This document shows, one piece after another, positions 8,350 through 14,465 of a stretch of DNA of 14,695 nucleotides. The notes below the pieces were generated by a model. The model saw nothing but the letters and a program-made list of their open reading frames with translations, made no database searches and was not told the DNA's origin. Position numbers and translations under genes: made by a program. Every line of letters starts with the position of its first letter. Within the stretch, counting starts at the first letter, position 1. This DNA is from Chloroflexota bacterium (GTDB taxonomy: Bacteria > Chloroflexota > Anaerolineae > JAADDB01). The stretch is taken from contig JAADDB010000335.1 in NCBI GenBank assembly GCA_013154135.1, positions 1 to 14,695 on the forward strand, written 5' to 3'.

Positions 8350-8363
8350 GCACAGAACGGCAA
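8335..8363 (-). promoter_or_regulatory. predicted sigma-70-type promoter of enolase
   Basis: On the minus strand a -35 TTGCCG (8358-8363) is followed by a 17-bp spacer and -10 TAAAAT (8335-8340). The predicted leader is roughly 155 nt. Confidence 0.55.
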
Positions 8364-8525
8364 TCATCATGTTGAAGGAGTAACGATTGACAATGAAGGG
8401 ATTGGCTGGCCGCCCATCGTGAGCCGTGCGGCGATTCCCAGCCCCTCTTCCTCGTTAGCACCTCAACAAGGGGCTGAGATGGTCATGCGTAACAAAACAA
8501 GAGACGACGGATAACCAAGCCAACC

Positions 8526-8588
8526 GTCGTCGTTCGCCAGTCGTCGTTCGTCGGTGGTCGTTCGTCGGTCGTCGTCCGTCGTCCAACT
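8526..8588. repeat. heptanucleotide array, consensus KTCGTCG, nine units
   Basis: Nine consecutive 7-base units begin at 8526. Three are exactly GTCGTCG, two are TTCGTCG, and the others deviate by one to a few bases. The phase stays at seven throughout with no insertion. It occupies the middle of the eno/rplY divergent spacer and does not code for a recognisable protein. Confidence 0.75.
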
Positions 8589-8656
8589 ACGCCCCGGTTC
8601 GCTCCGCCCATCAGGGCCGAGGCTACTCCCCATCCCATCCATCGCGGGCGCGGTTT

Positions 8657-8685
8657 TTGCCTCTTCTTGCCGCCTCACATAGAAT
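8657..8685 (+). promoter_or_regulatory. predicted sigma-70-type promoter of the L25 gene
   Basis: TTGCCT (8657-8662), a 17-bp spacer and TAGAAT (8680-8685) form a plausible promoter. It lies about 140 bp upstream of the L25 start. Confidence 0.5.
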
Positions 8686-8697
8686 GTGCCTTTGAGT

Positions 8698-8719
8698 CCC
8701 GCGCGACACACCGCGCGGG
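8698..8719 (+). promoter_or_regulatory. GC-rich hairpin in the L25 leader
   Basis: CCCGCGCG (8698-8705) pairs with CGCGCGGG (8712-8719) across a 6-nt loop. It lies just downstream of the predicted start of transcription. No U-tract follows, so it is more likely a leader structure than a terminator. A role in L25 feedback control would be speculation. Confidence 0.4.
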
Positions 8720-8823
8720 TTCCCAAAAAGAAAGTTCAAACACTACCATGACGGGGGTTGGGGGTAAACCCCTTCTCCCTGCACCATACTCTCCGGGAGA
8801 CTTTTCGGAAAGGGAGAAAGAAA

Positions 8824-9489
8824 ATGAGTGAGTTGAGATTGAAGGCGGAACCACGCACTGTCACCGGACGACGTCCGGTCCGTCGTCTGCGCCGCACAGG
8901 GCTCATCCCGGCCGTGCTCTACGGCCCCACCACAGAGCCCCGAAACCTGCAACTGCGCGCGGTGGATGTGGAGCGCGTCCTCCAGATCGGAGGCACCACC
9001 CAGCTGGTGGACTTGACCATCGAGGGGGAAGGGGAACAGCCCGTCAAGGTGCTCATCCGCGACCTCCAACGCCATCCCATTAAGCGTTCCCTCCTCCATG
9101 TGGACCTCATTGAGGTGAGCTTGAAGGAGAAGCTGGAGGTGGAGGTTCCCATCGTGCTGGTGGGCCAATCCCCCGCGGAGGCCGCAGGCATTGGAACACC
9201 CAGCCAGGTGCTGGACACCATCGCGGTCTACTGTCTGCCCACAGACATTCCGGCCCAACTCCAGGTGGATATCAGCACCTTGACCCCGGAACACGATGTC
9301 ATCCGCGCGGAGGAAGTTCCCTTGCCCGAGGGCGTAGAACTGGCCGAGGAACCTGACGCGGCCGTCGTGGTCCTCGAATACATCTCCGAGGAAGCCGAAG
9401 GCGAAGCCGTGGAGGAAGAAGAGGCCATGGAGGCCGAACCGGAAGTGATTGCCCGCGGCAAGGCCGAAGAGGAAGAGGAAGAAGAATAA
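8824..9489 (+). CDS. rplY: 50S ribosomal protein L25/general stress protein Ctc (TL5 type)
   Basis: This protein binds 5S rRNA in the large ribosomal subunit. The 221-residue product is the long, two-domain Ctc/TL5 form. The N-terminal 5S-binding domain spans about 1-90 (SELRLKAEPRTVTGRRPVRR, GLIPAVLYG, HPIKRSLLHVDLIEV). The C-terminal beta domain covers about 95-190. It ends in a strongly acidic tail (191-221) finishing in a run of seven Glu. The ATG at 8824 follows GGGAGAAAGAAA. A longer in-frame extension starting near 8758 has no family similarity and runs through the leader. It is transcribed divergently from enolase and converges on the binding-protein gene at 9560, with a long hairpin between their ends. 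Confidence 0.95.
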   Translation: MSELRLKAEPRTVTGRRPVRRLRRTGLIPAVLYGPTTEPRNLQLRAVDVERVLQIGGTTQLVDLTIEGEGEQPVKVLIRDLQRHPIKRSLLHVDLIEVSLKEKLEVEVPIVLVGQSPAEAAGIGTPSQVLDTIAVYCLPTDIPAQLQVDISTLTPEHDVIRAEEVPLPEGVELAEEPDAAVVVLEYISEEAEGEAVEEEEAMEAEPEVIARGKAEEEEEEE

Positions 9490-9498
9490 TCGGGACGT

Positions 9499-9555
9499 CG
9501 GGCAACCCTTGTTGCAGGCCCTTCAGCGCGACGGCCAGGCCACAAGGGTTGCCCG
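9499..9555. terminator. probable bidirectional terminator hairpin between L25 and the binding-protein gene
   Basis: A perfect 14-bp stem (CGGGCAACCCTTGT at 9499-9512 with 9542-9555) encloses a 29-nt loop with internal GGCC/GGCC pairing. It fills the 70-bp gap between two convergent genes. There are no U-runs, so it may act as a mutual read-through barrier or 3' end protector. Confidence 0.6.
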
Positions 9556-9559
9556 CCCC

Positions 9560-10351
9560 CTACCTGTCCTCCCCCTTGATCCACCGTTCCACCAACGCCT
9601 TGAGAACACCCTCCTGTTCCAACCGGAGTAACGCTTCATCCACTGCTCTGTGCAAGAGGGGCGCCCGGTACGGGACCACCACCACGTAGCCTTCGTGACT
9701 CAGCGGGGGTAAGATCTCCCGCACCCGATGTGCATGTTGCAAGGCCGTCACACCGTCCACAACCGCGGCATCCACCTCCCCATCCAACAACGCGCGCAGG
9801 GCCTCATCCAGGGAAGGCTTGAGAACCAACGTCAGCCCTGGGTACTTCCGACGCAAGCGGCGGGCCCACATATCCCCCTCTGAGCCCCACTCCACGGCCA
9901 CCTTTTTTCCCGCGAGGTCGGCCAGCGTGTGGATGGCAGAGTCTGGAAGCACCACCACCCGCCATCCCGCGTCAAAATAGGGACGGGAGAAACGCACATC
10001 CCGGGTCAGCAGGGGGTCATAAGGGATGGCGGAAATGGCCGCGTCCACCCGTCCTGTGCGCACCGCGTCGATGAGCCCATCGAACCCCACGCCGACCAAA
10101 TCCACCTGAACTCCCCACTGGTCTGCGATGGCCCGGGCCAAATCCGCATCCAACCCCACTATCTGTCCCCCTTCCACCATCTCAAAGGGGGGAAAACTGG
10201 GGTCCATTCCCACCCGCCACCGGCCCGTGCGCTGGATGTGCTCCCACACTTTGTCCTGGGGGAAGAAACGATCCCGCACTTGGGGCCACATCCACAGGCC
10301 CACCATAAGGAGGAACACGCCCAGGAGCCCGACAACTCCCCAACGTCTCAT
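9560..10351 (-). CDS. family-3 (polar amino acid-type) substrate-binding protein with N-terminal membrane anchor
   Basis: This periplasmic-type binding protein has 263 residues. Hydrophobic residues 6-22 lack a lipobox Cys and a clear cleavage site, so it is probably anchored by an uncleaved helix. The SBP_bac_3 fold follows: WRVGMDPSFPPFEM (45-58), GLDADLARAIADQWG, a ligand region AISAIPYDPLLTRDVRFSRPY around 105-125 and DGEVDAAVVDG in the second lobe. ATG at 10351 is favoured because GGGAG lies 5 nt before it. An in-frame GTG two codons upstream abuts that site. No permease or ATPase gene is adjacent, so its partner is elsewhere or it serves as a sensor. Substrate is unknown; charged or polar amino acids are the family default. 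Confidence 0.85.
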   Translation of the reverse strand: MRRWGVVGLLGVFLLMVGLWMWPQVRDRFFPQDKVWEHIQRTGRWRVGMDPSFPPFEMVEGGQIVGLDADLARAIADQWGVQVDLVGVGFDGLIDAVRTGRVDAAISAIPYDPLLTRDVRFSRPYFDAGWRVVVLPDSAIHTLADLAGKKVAVEWGSEGDMWARRLRRKYPGLTLVLKPSLDEALRALLDGEVDAAVVDGVTALQHAHRVREILPPLSHEGYVVVVPYRAPLLHRAVDEALLRLEQEGVLKALVERWIKGEDR

Positions 10352-10420
10352 GATCACTCCCTCAGTATCCGACCCATCAAGAGGGGGTCACTCTGACAAA
10401 AGTTATCCCCCAAACCTTTC

Positions 10421-10441
10421 TTACTCGTTACTCGTTACGCA
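10421..10441. repeat. degenerate heptanucleotide array, consensus TTACTCG
   Basis: Two exact TTACTCG units (10421-10434) are followed by TTACGCA. It sits in the 132-bp gap between the glycosidase-like gene and the binding-protein gene. Confidence 0.65.
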
Positions 10442-10483
10442 ATAGATACCCATGTCATCGCCTCGGGACAGGTTTCGAGACCG

Positions 10484-11617
10484 TCAGGGGCGCTCCTCCA
10501 GGAAAAGACGGGCCACGTCCTCCCACGTGGGCCGGATCTCCCCCCGAGCATAGGCTTGAACGGCCACATAAATGGGCTTGGGCACGAAGTCCACCGTCAC
10601 AAACGTGAAATAATCCTGGTAGGAGTGCGCGGCCCGAGGGTAACGAAAGGCCCACGGACAAAACGCCACAGCCCAATCCCAAGACTTCCACACCATCTCA
10701 TAGGCCTGCAATGTGTACACCACCCGCTGCATGGGACGCACTGCCTTGGTCCAGCGGGGGTGGTCGTTCCATCCCCCTTCGGTTATCATGACTTTCTTCT
10801 GCGCGTCGCGGTTCCGGACCATGACCTCACGCAGCAGGACGGTCCGGGAGAAGTTGATGGCATCGGCCGCGGGGGGCGCGTCCGGGGGGAAGGTCCAACC
10901 GTACGCGTGGACGGCCAGAATGTCGAAGCACGAAGCCGCGCCCGCGTCGTACATGGCCTGAAGATAAGCCACATCATTCATACCCCACTCGCTGCCCGGT
11001 GGGGCCAAAGTGGGCGCCAACGCGCCCCCCAGCACCTGGACTTCGGGCGCGACTTCTTTGATGGCCCGGTACGTGCGGCACAGCAAATCCGTGTACGCGA
11101 CCGGATCCACCGGCCGATAGCCCCACTCCAGGCTCAAATTGGGCTCATTCCACACGATCACATACCCCACCTTGCCCCGATAGTGGCGGACGAACTCCGC
11201 CGCGTAGTGGGCGAAGTCGTCGAAATGGGCCGCATCCAGGTAACTGGGGGTACTTCCTTCGGGACGGGCCCATTGGGGCACGAACCCCAACCGGGCCACT
11301 ACCGTCAACCCCTCGTGCCGGGCCATGTCCACCACCATATCCGCGTGATCCCAGGAAAAGTGCCCGGGGGAAGGCTCGTAATACCCCCAGGGGAAGTACT
11401 CGACGATCCAGGAAGCTCCCATCTCCCGCACCATCTCCAGCGTGCGCGCGATCTTCCAGGGCTCCACCTCATCGGTCAACCGGGTGTGCACTCCGATCTT
11501 CGGATTCACACTCTCCACCCGCCGGGGCGGACCCCAGAGCAGGGGAATATGGGTGGAGGAGATGAGATATTGCATCATCCACAAAAGGAGAATGCCGCTG
11601 AAAAGTCGAGAACGCAT
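10484..11617 (-). CDS. exported glycoside-hydrolase-like TIM-barrel protein (clan GH-A type)
   Basis: The predicted product is a secreted or membrane-anchored (beta/alpha)8 glycosidase-like protein of 377 residues. Basic MRSR and a hydrophobic stretch at about 5-28 form a signal anchor. The barrel shows GVHTRL, FPWGYYEPSPGHFSWDHAD and VVARLGFVPQW. It also has WNEPN, with candidate acid/base Glu158, and ITEGGWNDH, with candidate nucleophile Glu280. The order and spacing fit clan GH-A families such as GH5 or GH39, but I cannot place the family. ATG at 11617 is chosen because AAGGA lies 8 nt upstream. An ATG at 11626 would add three residues but has its SD abutting. The gene may share a transcript with the downstream binding protein. 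Possible roles are polysaccharide turnover or capsule processing. Confidence 0.78.
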   Translation of the reverse strand: MRSRLFSGILLLWMMQYLISSTHIPLLWGPPRRVESVNPKIGVHTRLTDEVEPWKIARTLEMVREMGASWIVEYFPWGYYEPSPGHFSWDHADMVVDMARHEGLTVVARLGFVPQWARPEGSTPSYLDAAHFDDFAHYAAEFVRHYRGKVGYVIVWNEPNLSLEWGYRPVDPVAYTDLLCRTYRAIKEVAPEVQVLGGALAPTLAPPGSEWGMNDVAYLQAMYDAGAASCFDILAVHAYGWTFPPDAPPAADAINFSRTVLLREVMVRNRDAQKKVMITEGGWNDHPRWTKAVRPMQRVVYTLQAYEMVWKSWDWAVAFCPWAFRYPRAAHSYQDYFTFVTVDFVPKPIYVAVQAYARGEIRPTWEDVARLFLEERP

Positions 11618-11628
11618 GCGCCTCATCC

Positions 11629-11657
11629 TTGCGCGTTTGGGTACTTTTCTTTACGAT
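11629..11657 (+). promoter_or_regulatory. possible promoter of the small TM protein gene
   Basis: TTGCGC (11629-11634), a 17-bp spacer and TACGAT (11652-11657) read toward the small gene at 11826. Match quality is moderate and the leader would be about 160 nt. Confidence 0.3.
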
Positions 11658-11729
11658 GTCTGCAGGACGGTTGGATTGATAGGTGATGATGGTCGCGGGT
11701 AGAGCTGATGGACTGACAAATTCGGTCGT

Positions 11730-11761
11730 ACCTCAGCCGCGGTCCCGTCCGCCGCGGAGGT
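11730..11761 (+). promoter_or_regulatory. bulged GC-rich hairpin upstream of the small TM protein
   Basis: CCGCGG (11737-11742) pairs with CCGCGG (11752-11757) around a 9-nt loop. Outer ACCT/AGGT can add pairs across a 3-nt bulge. Function is unknown. Confidence 0.35.
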
Positions 11762-11825
11762 GCATCTGAATCTTGTCCGCCAGCCGGGGTCTTTTGTCCA
11801 AACTCCAGGTGATAGGAGAAAGGCG

Positions 11826-12086
11826 ATGGGAAACCTGAGTTTCTGGCGTGATGTGGCTGTGGTTGTTTTGGCCGTGGAGATGTTCCTCATCGGCCTTGCG
11901 AGCTTGGTCCTGCTTTTCCTGATGGTCCGGGGACTGGGATGGGGACGCATCCAGGTGTACGTGTACGCCCGACGCTTGCGGGATATGTGGCGGCAACTCC
12001 ACAAGCGCGTGGACAGGACCACGGCCAAAGTCCGAGCGCCTTTTGAGCAAATCAACAAACTGGGACGCATTATGAGTCGGCAATGA
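11826..12086 (+). CDS. small single-pass membrane protein, function unknown
   Basis: I do not recognise this 86-residue product. It has a short N-terminal segment (MGNLSFWRDV), one strong TM helix at about 10-35 (AVVVLAVEMFLIGLASLVLL region), and a basic, probably helical tail rich in Arg/Lys/Gln (YARRLRDMWRQLHKRVDRT). That topology resembles small membrane-tethered helix proteins, but no family is claimed. ATG at 11826 follows AGGAG with 7-nt spacing. An in-frame ATG at 11760 would add 22 residues of no evident character. The gene is divergent from the glycosidase-like gene and converges on the nitrilase-like gene. Good SD and sensible composition support it as real. Confidence 0.72.
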   Translation: MGNLSFWRDVAVVVLAVEMFLIGLASLVLLFLMVRGLGWGRIQVYVYARRLRDMWRQLHKRVDRTTAKVRAPFEQINKLGRIMSRQ

Positions 12087-12090
12087 GGAA

Positions 12091-12111
12091 GTTCAGAGGC
12101 CTTGGCTGAAC
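12091..12111 (+). terminator. weak hairpin just after the small TM protein stop
   Basis: GTTCAG (12091-12096) pairs with CTGAAC (12106-12111), with optional internal GCC/GGC pairing. It begins 5 nt after the stop but lacks a U-tract. Confidence 0.3.
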
Positions 12112-12175
12112 GTAATGCGGGCGTCAGATCGCGGGCCACAGGCCGGGCTCGTCCTGGTCAAACCGACTTCAGACG

Positions 12176-12236
12176 ATGGGCCATGGACGACGGGTGTAAG
12201 GGCGCCGACACATTCCCCCTGTCGTCCATGGCCCAT
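12176..12236. terminator. long hairpin between convergent genes, probable bidirectional terminator
   Basis: A perfect 16-bp stem (ATGGGCCATGGACGAC at 12176-12191 with 12221-12236) encloses a 29-nt loop. It sits just beyond the nitrilase-like stop, between two convergent genes. It mirrors the hairpin at 9499-9555 in position and loop length. Confidence 0.6.
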
Positions 12237-12253
12237 TCCACCTGATACCCAAT

Positions 12254-14017
12254 TCACCAATCGACCTCTTCCTCCCCCCGTTCCTTGCCCTGTTCCACCA
12301 GCCGCCGGAACCATCCCTCCTCTGTCTCGGCCGTCAGGCCGGCCGCGGAGGTCTTCTCCCCCTTCTCCGCAGACCGCGTGGGGGACGTTTCCTCCACCTC
12401 GGCCAGGTCTTCCTCTATTTCCTCCTGGGTGAGGGTGCGCAGGACTTTGGCCGCTTCCTCCAATTCCCGCTTCACCATCTCCCACAGGTGGGAGGGGAAG
12501 GGTTCCTCTTCCGCGATGTCCTCGGCCGCTTCCTGGACCGTCGTGGTCGGGGGGCTTGGCGGGAGGGATACCTCAAGCCCCCTCTCCCCTTTTCCCTCCG
12601 GCCCTTCCGGTGGGCTCACGTCCACCTCGTCGGGGGTAAGCTCCACGACTTCCTCGGACCCCGCGGGATGAGGGGTTTCGGGTTCGGGTTCTGAGGTGAC
12701 GGCCTCGACCAATGCCTCGGCCGCTTCCTCCACAGGCGTTTCCTCCGCCTCCGACTCCGGCAGCACCTCTGCCTCCGGGGATGACTCCTCTGCCCGGACT
12801 TCCTCCTCAACCGCAGGTGGGACGGACGGCTCTTCCTCTGAGGGGGGTTCCGCCGGGGGAGCAGGTTCCGCAGGAGGTTCTGGGGAGATGTCCTCCGGCG
12901 CCTCGGCCGATGTCGCGCTTTCGGGCGTTTCCTCGGCCGGGGATTCGGGCAGGGCACGCGGCCGCGCGGTGGGCAAGGCTTGCATGGCCTCTTCCAGGGT
13001 GACGTGTTGACTGTACAGGGCCGCGAGTAAGGAGCCGGCCGCGCGCGCGGGCAAGCGCCGACGCACGGGAATGGGTGCCGTCTCCCAATACCGGTGGAGG
13101 GCTTCCATATCCCAGCGGGCGGTGAGCAGCACCTCCGCGGTGGCCGACCCCGATTCCACCACAATCGAATCCCGGCGGGAGGTAAGTCCCTGGGGGGCCA
13201 TGATGACGGAACGTCCGCGGTAAGGCGCCTTCTCCGCGTCGGCCAGGGGGTCATGCCCCACGGTGAAGGCCAACGCGCCGTACACCTGGTTGTCCACCAC
13301 CCGGGCCTGAAGGCCTTCCCGGAGAATCTGTCCCCGCAAGGGGTCCCGCACCGCGGCCAGGGCAATGAGGGCATCCATGCCCTGGTAGGCCAGAACTCGT
13401 CCCACTTCGGGGTACATCACCTCTTCTCCCAGGACCAGGCCCAGCCGGCCCACGGGGGTTTCCACCACATGCCAGCCTTCCCCGGGTTCCACCCATTCCT
13501 GTTCCTCCTCGTCCAGGAGGACCTTCGCGTGATGGCCCAGGATGTCCCCATCCGGGCCGAACACGGTGACCATGTGGTGGAGGGAGGAGCTGTTCGGCCC
13601 CTTGAAGAAGCCGCTGCCCGCGACCACGGTGACTTTGTACTCGTAGGCCAGGTGCGCGAAGATGTCCACATACCGTTGCCACACGAATTCGGGCATCTCC
13701 TCCAGGGTCTTGCGCACCTCCCGTCGCAAGTCCGCGCCCAACAACTTTGCGGTGCCCCGCATGACGCTGGAGCGCGTGCGCTCCCACCAACTCCGCGCGG
13801 GGTCGCGGGGCGTGCCGGCCTTCTTCAACAAACCGGCCCGGAATCCTTCCACCAGTGGTGGGACGAGCATGAGCGCGGTGCGTTCGGGGAAGATGAGAAG
13901 CCGGGCGTGTTTTCCCTCGGCCAGGCGGAAGAACCGTTCCAGGTCTCGTTTGTAGGATTCCACGTCCGAGTACAGGCGAAGTGCCTGTTGAGCCACTGCC
14001 ACGATCGCGTATTTCAT
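12254..14017 (-). CDS. nitrilase-fold (carbon-nitrogen hydrolase-like) protein lacking the catalytic Cys, with long acidic tail
   Basis: The 587-residue product has a nitrilase-superfamily domain at about 1-310, then a Glu/Pro/Ala-rich low-complexity region (about 352-545) and a short C-terminus with GWFRRLVEQGKER. Of the Glu-Lys-Cys triad, Glu45 (LLIFPE) and Lys165 (GHHAKVLLDE) are in place. In the strand that normally reads like LLICYD, the sequence is GLVLGEEVMYPE, with Gly197 at the Cys position. It is therefore probably inactive as an amidase/nitrilase and may act by binding. ATG at 14017 follows AGGAGGT about 5 nt upstream. The acidic tail uses GC-rich codons in the same frame, and an amphipathic stretch at 509-540 interrupts it. 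Another possibility is that a different residue substitutes as the nucleophile. Fold confidence is high, function low. Confidence 0.82.
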   Translation of the reverse strand: MKYAIVAVAQQALRLYSDVESYKRDLERFFRLAEGKHARLLIFPERTALMLVPPLVEGFRAGLLKKAGTPRDPARSWWERTRSSVMRGTAKLLGADLRREVRKTLEEMPEFVWQRYVDIFAHLAYEYKVTVVAGSGFFKGPNSSSLHHMVTVFGPDGDILGHHAKVLLDEEEQEWVEPGEGWHVVETPVGRLGLVLGEEVMYPEVGRVLAYQGMDALIALAAVRDPLRGQILREGLQARVVDNQVYGALAFTVGHDPLADAEKAPYRGRSVIMAPQGLTSRRDSIVVESGSATAEVLLTARWDMEALHRYWETAPIPVRRRLPARAAGSLLAALYSQHVTLEEAMQALPTARPRALPESPAEETPESATSAEAPEDISPEPPAEPAPPAEPPSEEEPSVPPAVEEEVRAEESSPEAEVLPESEAEETPVEEAAEALVEAVTSEPEPETPHPAGSEEVVELTPDEVDVSPPEGPEGKGERGLEVSLPPSPPTTTVQEAAEDIAEEEPFPSHLWEMVKRELEEAAKVLRTLTQEEIEEDLAEVEETSPTRSAEKGEKTSAAGLTAETEEGWFRRLVEQGKERGEEEVDW

Positions 14018-14073
14018 GGTACCTCCTATGCTGATTGACGGTGCAAATGTGGGGTGTGCCCTTCAGCCCCCTC

Positions 14074-14087
14074 TGATTCGTTAATCG
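14074..14087. repeat. two heptamer units (TGATTCG, TTAATCG)
   Basis: A two-unit remnant of the TTAMTCG family lies directly before the GC-rich hairpin at 14096, upstream of the nitrilase-like gene. Confidence 0.45.
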
Positions 14088-14095
14088 TTTTGAGA

Positions 14096-14113
14096 AGCCC
14101 CCTGCGGGGGGCT
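14096..14113 (+). terminator. GC-rich hairpin with short pyrimidine tail
   Basis: AGCCCCC (14096-14102) pairs with GGGGGCT (14107-14113) across TGCG and is followed by CTTTC on the plus strand. It looks like an intrinsic terminator reading rightward, yet no plus-strand gene precedes it. It may instead be a leader structure of the minus-strand gene. Confidence 0.4.
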
Positions 14114-14172
14114 CTTTCGACCCTCACTCCACCCCTCGTGGGTTGGCGGGGGAAAGATCCCAGGCATTTCAC

Positions 14173-14206
14173 CCCTCCTCTCTCCCAATGCTGGGAGAGA
14201 GGAGGG
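14173..14206. repeat. REP-like palindrome
   Basis: A perfect 15-bp inverted repeat (CCCTCCTCTCTCCCA and its complement at 14192-14206) has a 4-nt ATGC loop. The purine/pyrimidine-biased arms resemble extragenic palindromes that are often dispersed in genomes. Only one copy is present here. Confidence 0.6.
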
Positions 14207-14279
14207 CCAAGGGCGTTGTGTGGGACACGGGCGGAGGTGCATGACCGGCCGAGCATCGCCATGGCCGGCCTATGATGGC

Positions 14280-14312
14280 CTCCCGCCCCTCTTACTCATT
14301 AATCGTTAACCC
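14280..14312. repeat. repeat copy: CTCCCGCCCCTC box plus heptamer units
   Basis: The 18-mer CTCCCGCCCCTCTTACTC at 14280-14297 is identical to 137-154. It is followed by units TTACTCA, TTAATCG and TTAACCC. The shared flank shows the heptamers belong to a larger dispersed element. Confidence 0.65.
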
Positions 14313-14379
14313 AAGTTTTGCGCAATCAGATGCCATATCACAAAAAGCGCATCAAAAAAAGCATTTCCGTGGTGGGACT

Positions 14380-14416
14380 ATATGTAGTGGTCCACCTCCG
14401 GACAACCACTACATAT
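14380..14416. repeat. 12-bp hairpin (ATATGTAGTGGT)
   Basis: Arms 14380-14391 and 14405-14416 are perfectly complementary, with a 13-nt loop. On the plus strand a U-G and a C-G pair can extend the base. GGTGG at 14371 could alternatively pair with CCACC at 14392, disrupting the main stem. Confidence 0.6.
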
Positions 14417-14432
14417 GGACAAGCATCCAGAT

Positions 14433-14463
14433 CGAGCCCCACCATCTCGAAGAGTTCGACCAG
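14433..14463. repeat. 27-nt exact copy of an internal dppD segment
   Basis: Bases 14433-14459 are identical to 1825-1851 within dppD on the plus strand. After one mismatch, CCA also matches. Identity ends abruptly on both sides. On the minus strand it reads VELFEMVGLD, as in dppD. On the plus strand it would be antisense to dppD mRNA. It may be a gene fragment or a guide-like RNA segment. Confidence 0.7.
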
Positions 14464-14465
14464 GT

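Larger units (their letters stand above)
8364..8823. other. non-coding divergent spacer between enolase and L25
   Basis: No gene is supported. Besides the annotated heptamer array, promoter and hairpin, there is an 8-bp inverted repeat CAGCCCCT (8439-8446) / AGGGGCTG (8469-8476). A sequence at 8438-8459 resembles a decayed copy of the CCCGCCCCTCTTACTCGTTA motif found at 140-159. Confidence 0.6.

Noticed and set aside
6957..8375. 472-codon open frame opposite enolase
   Set aside because: The composition mirrors the antisense of enolase, there is no recognisable motif, and it runs through the enolase promoter.
8526..8588. possible CRISPR-like array
   Set aside because: The repeat unit is 7 bp with no spacers, and no cas-like gene is nearby.
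13094..14038. 314-codon plus-strand frame opposite the nitrilase-like gene
   Set aside because: It has no SD-supported start and no domain pattern. The minus strand has a strong SD and nitrilase motifs.
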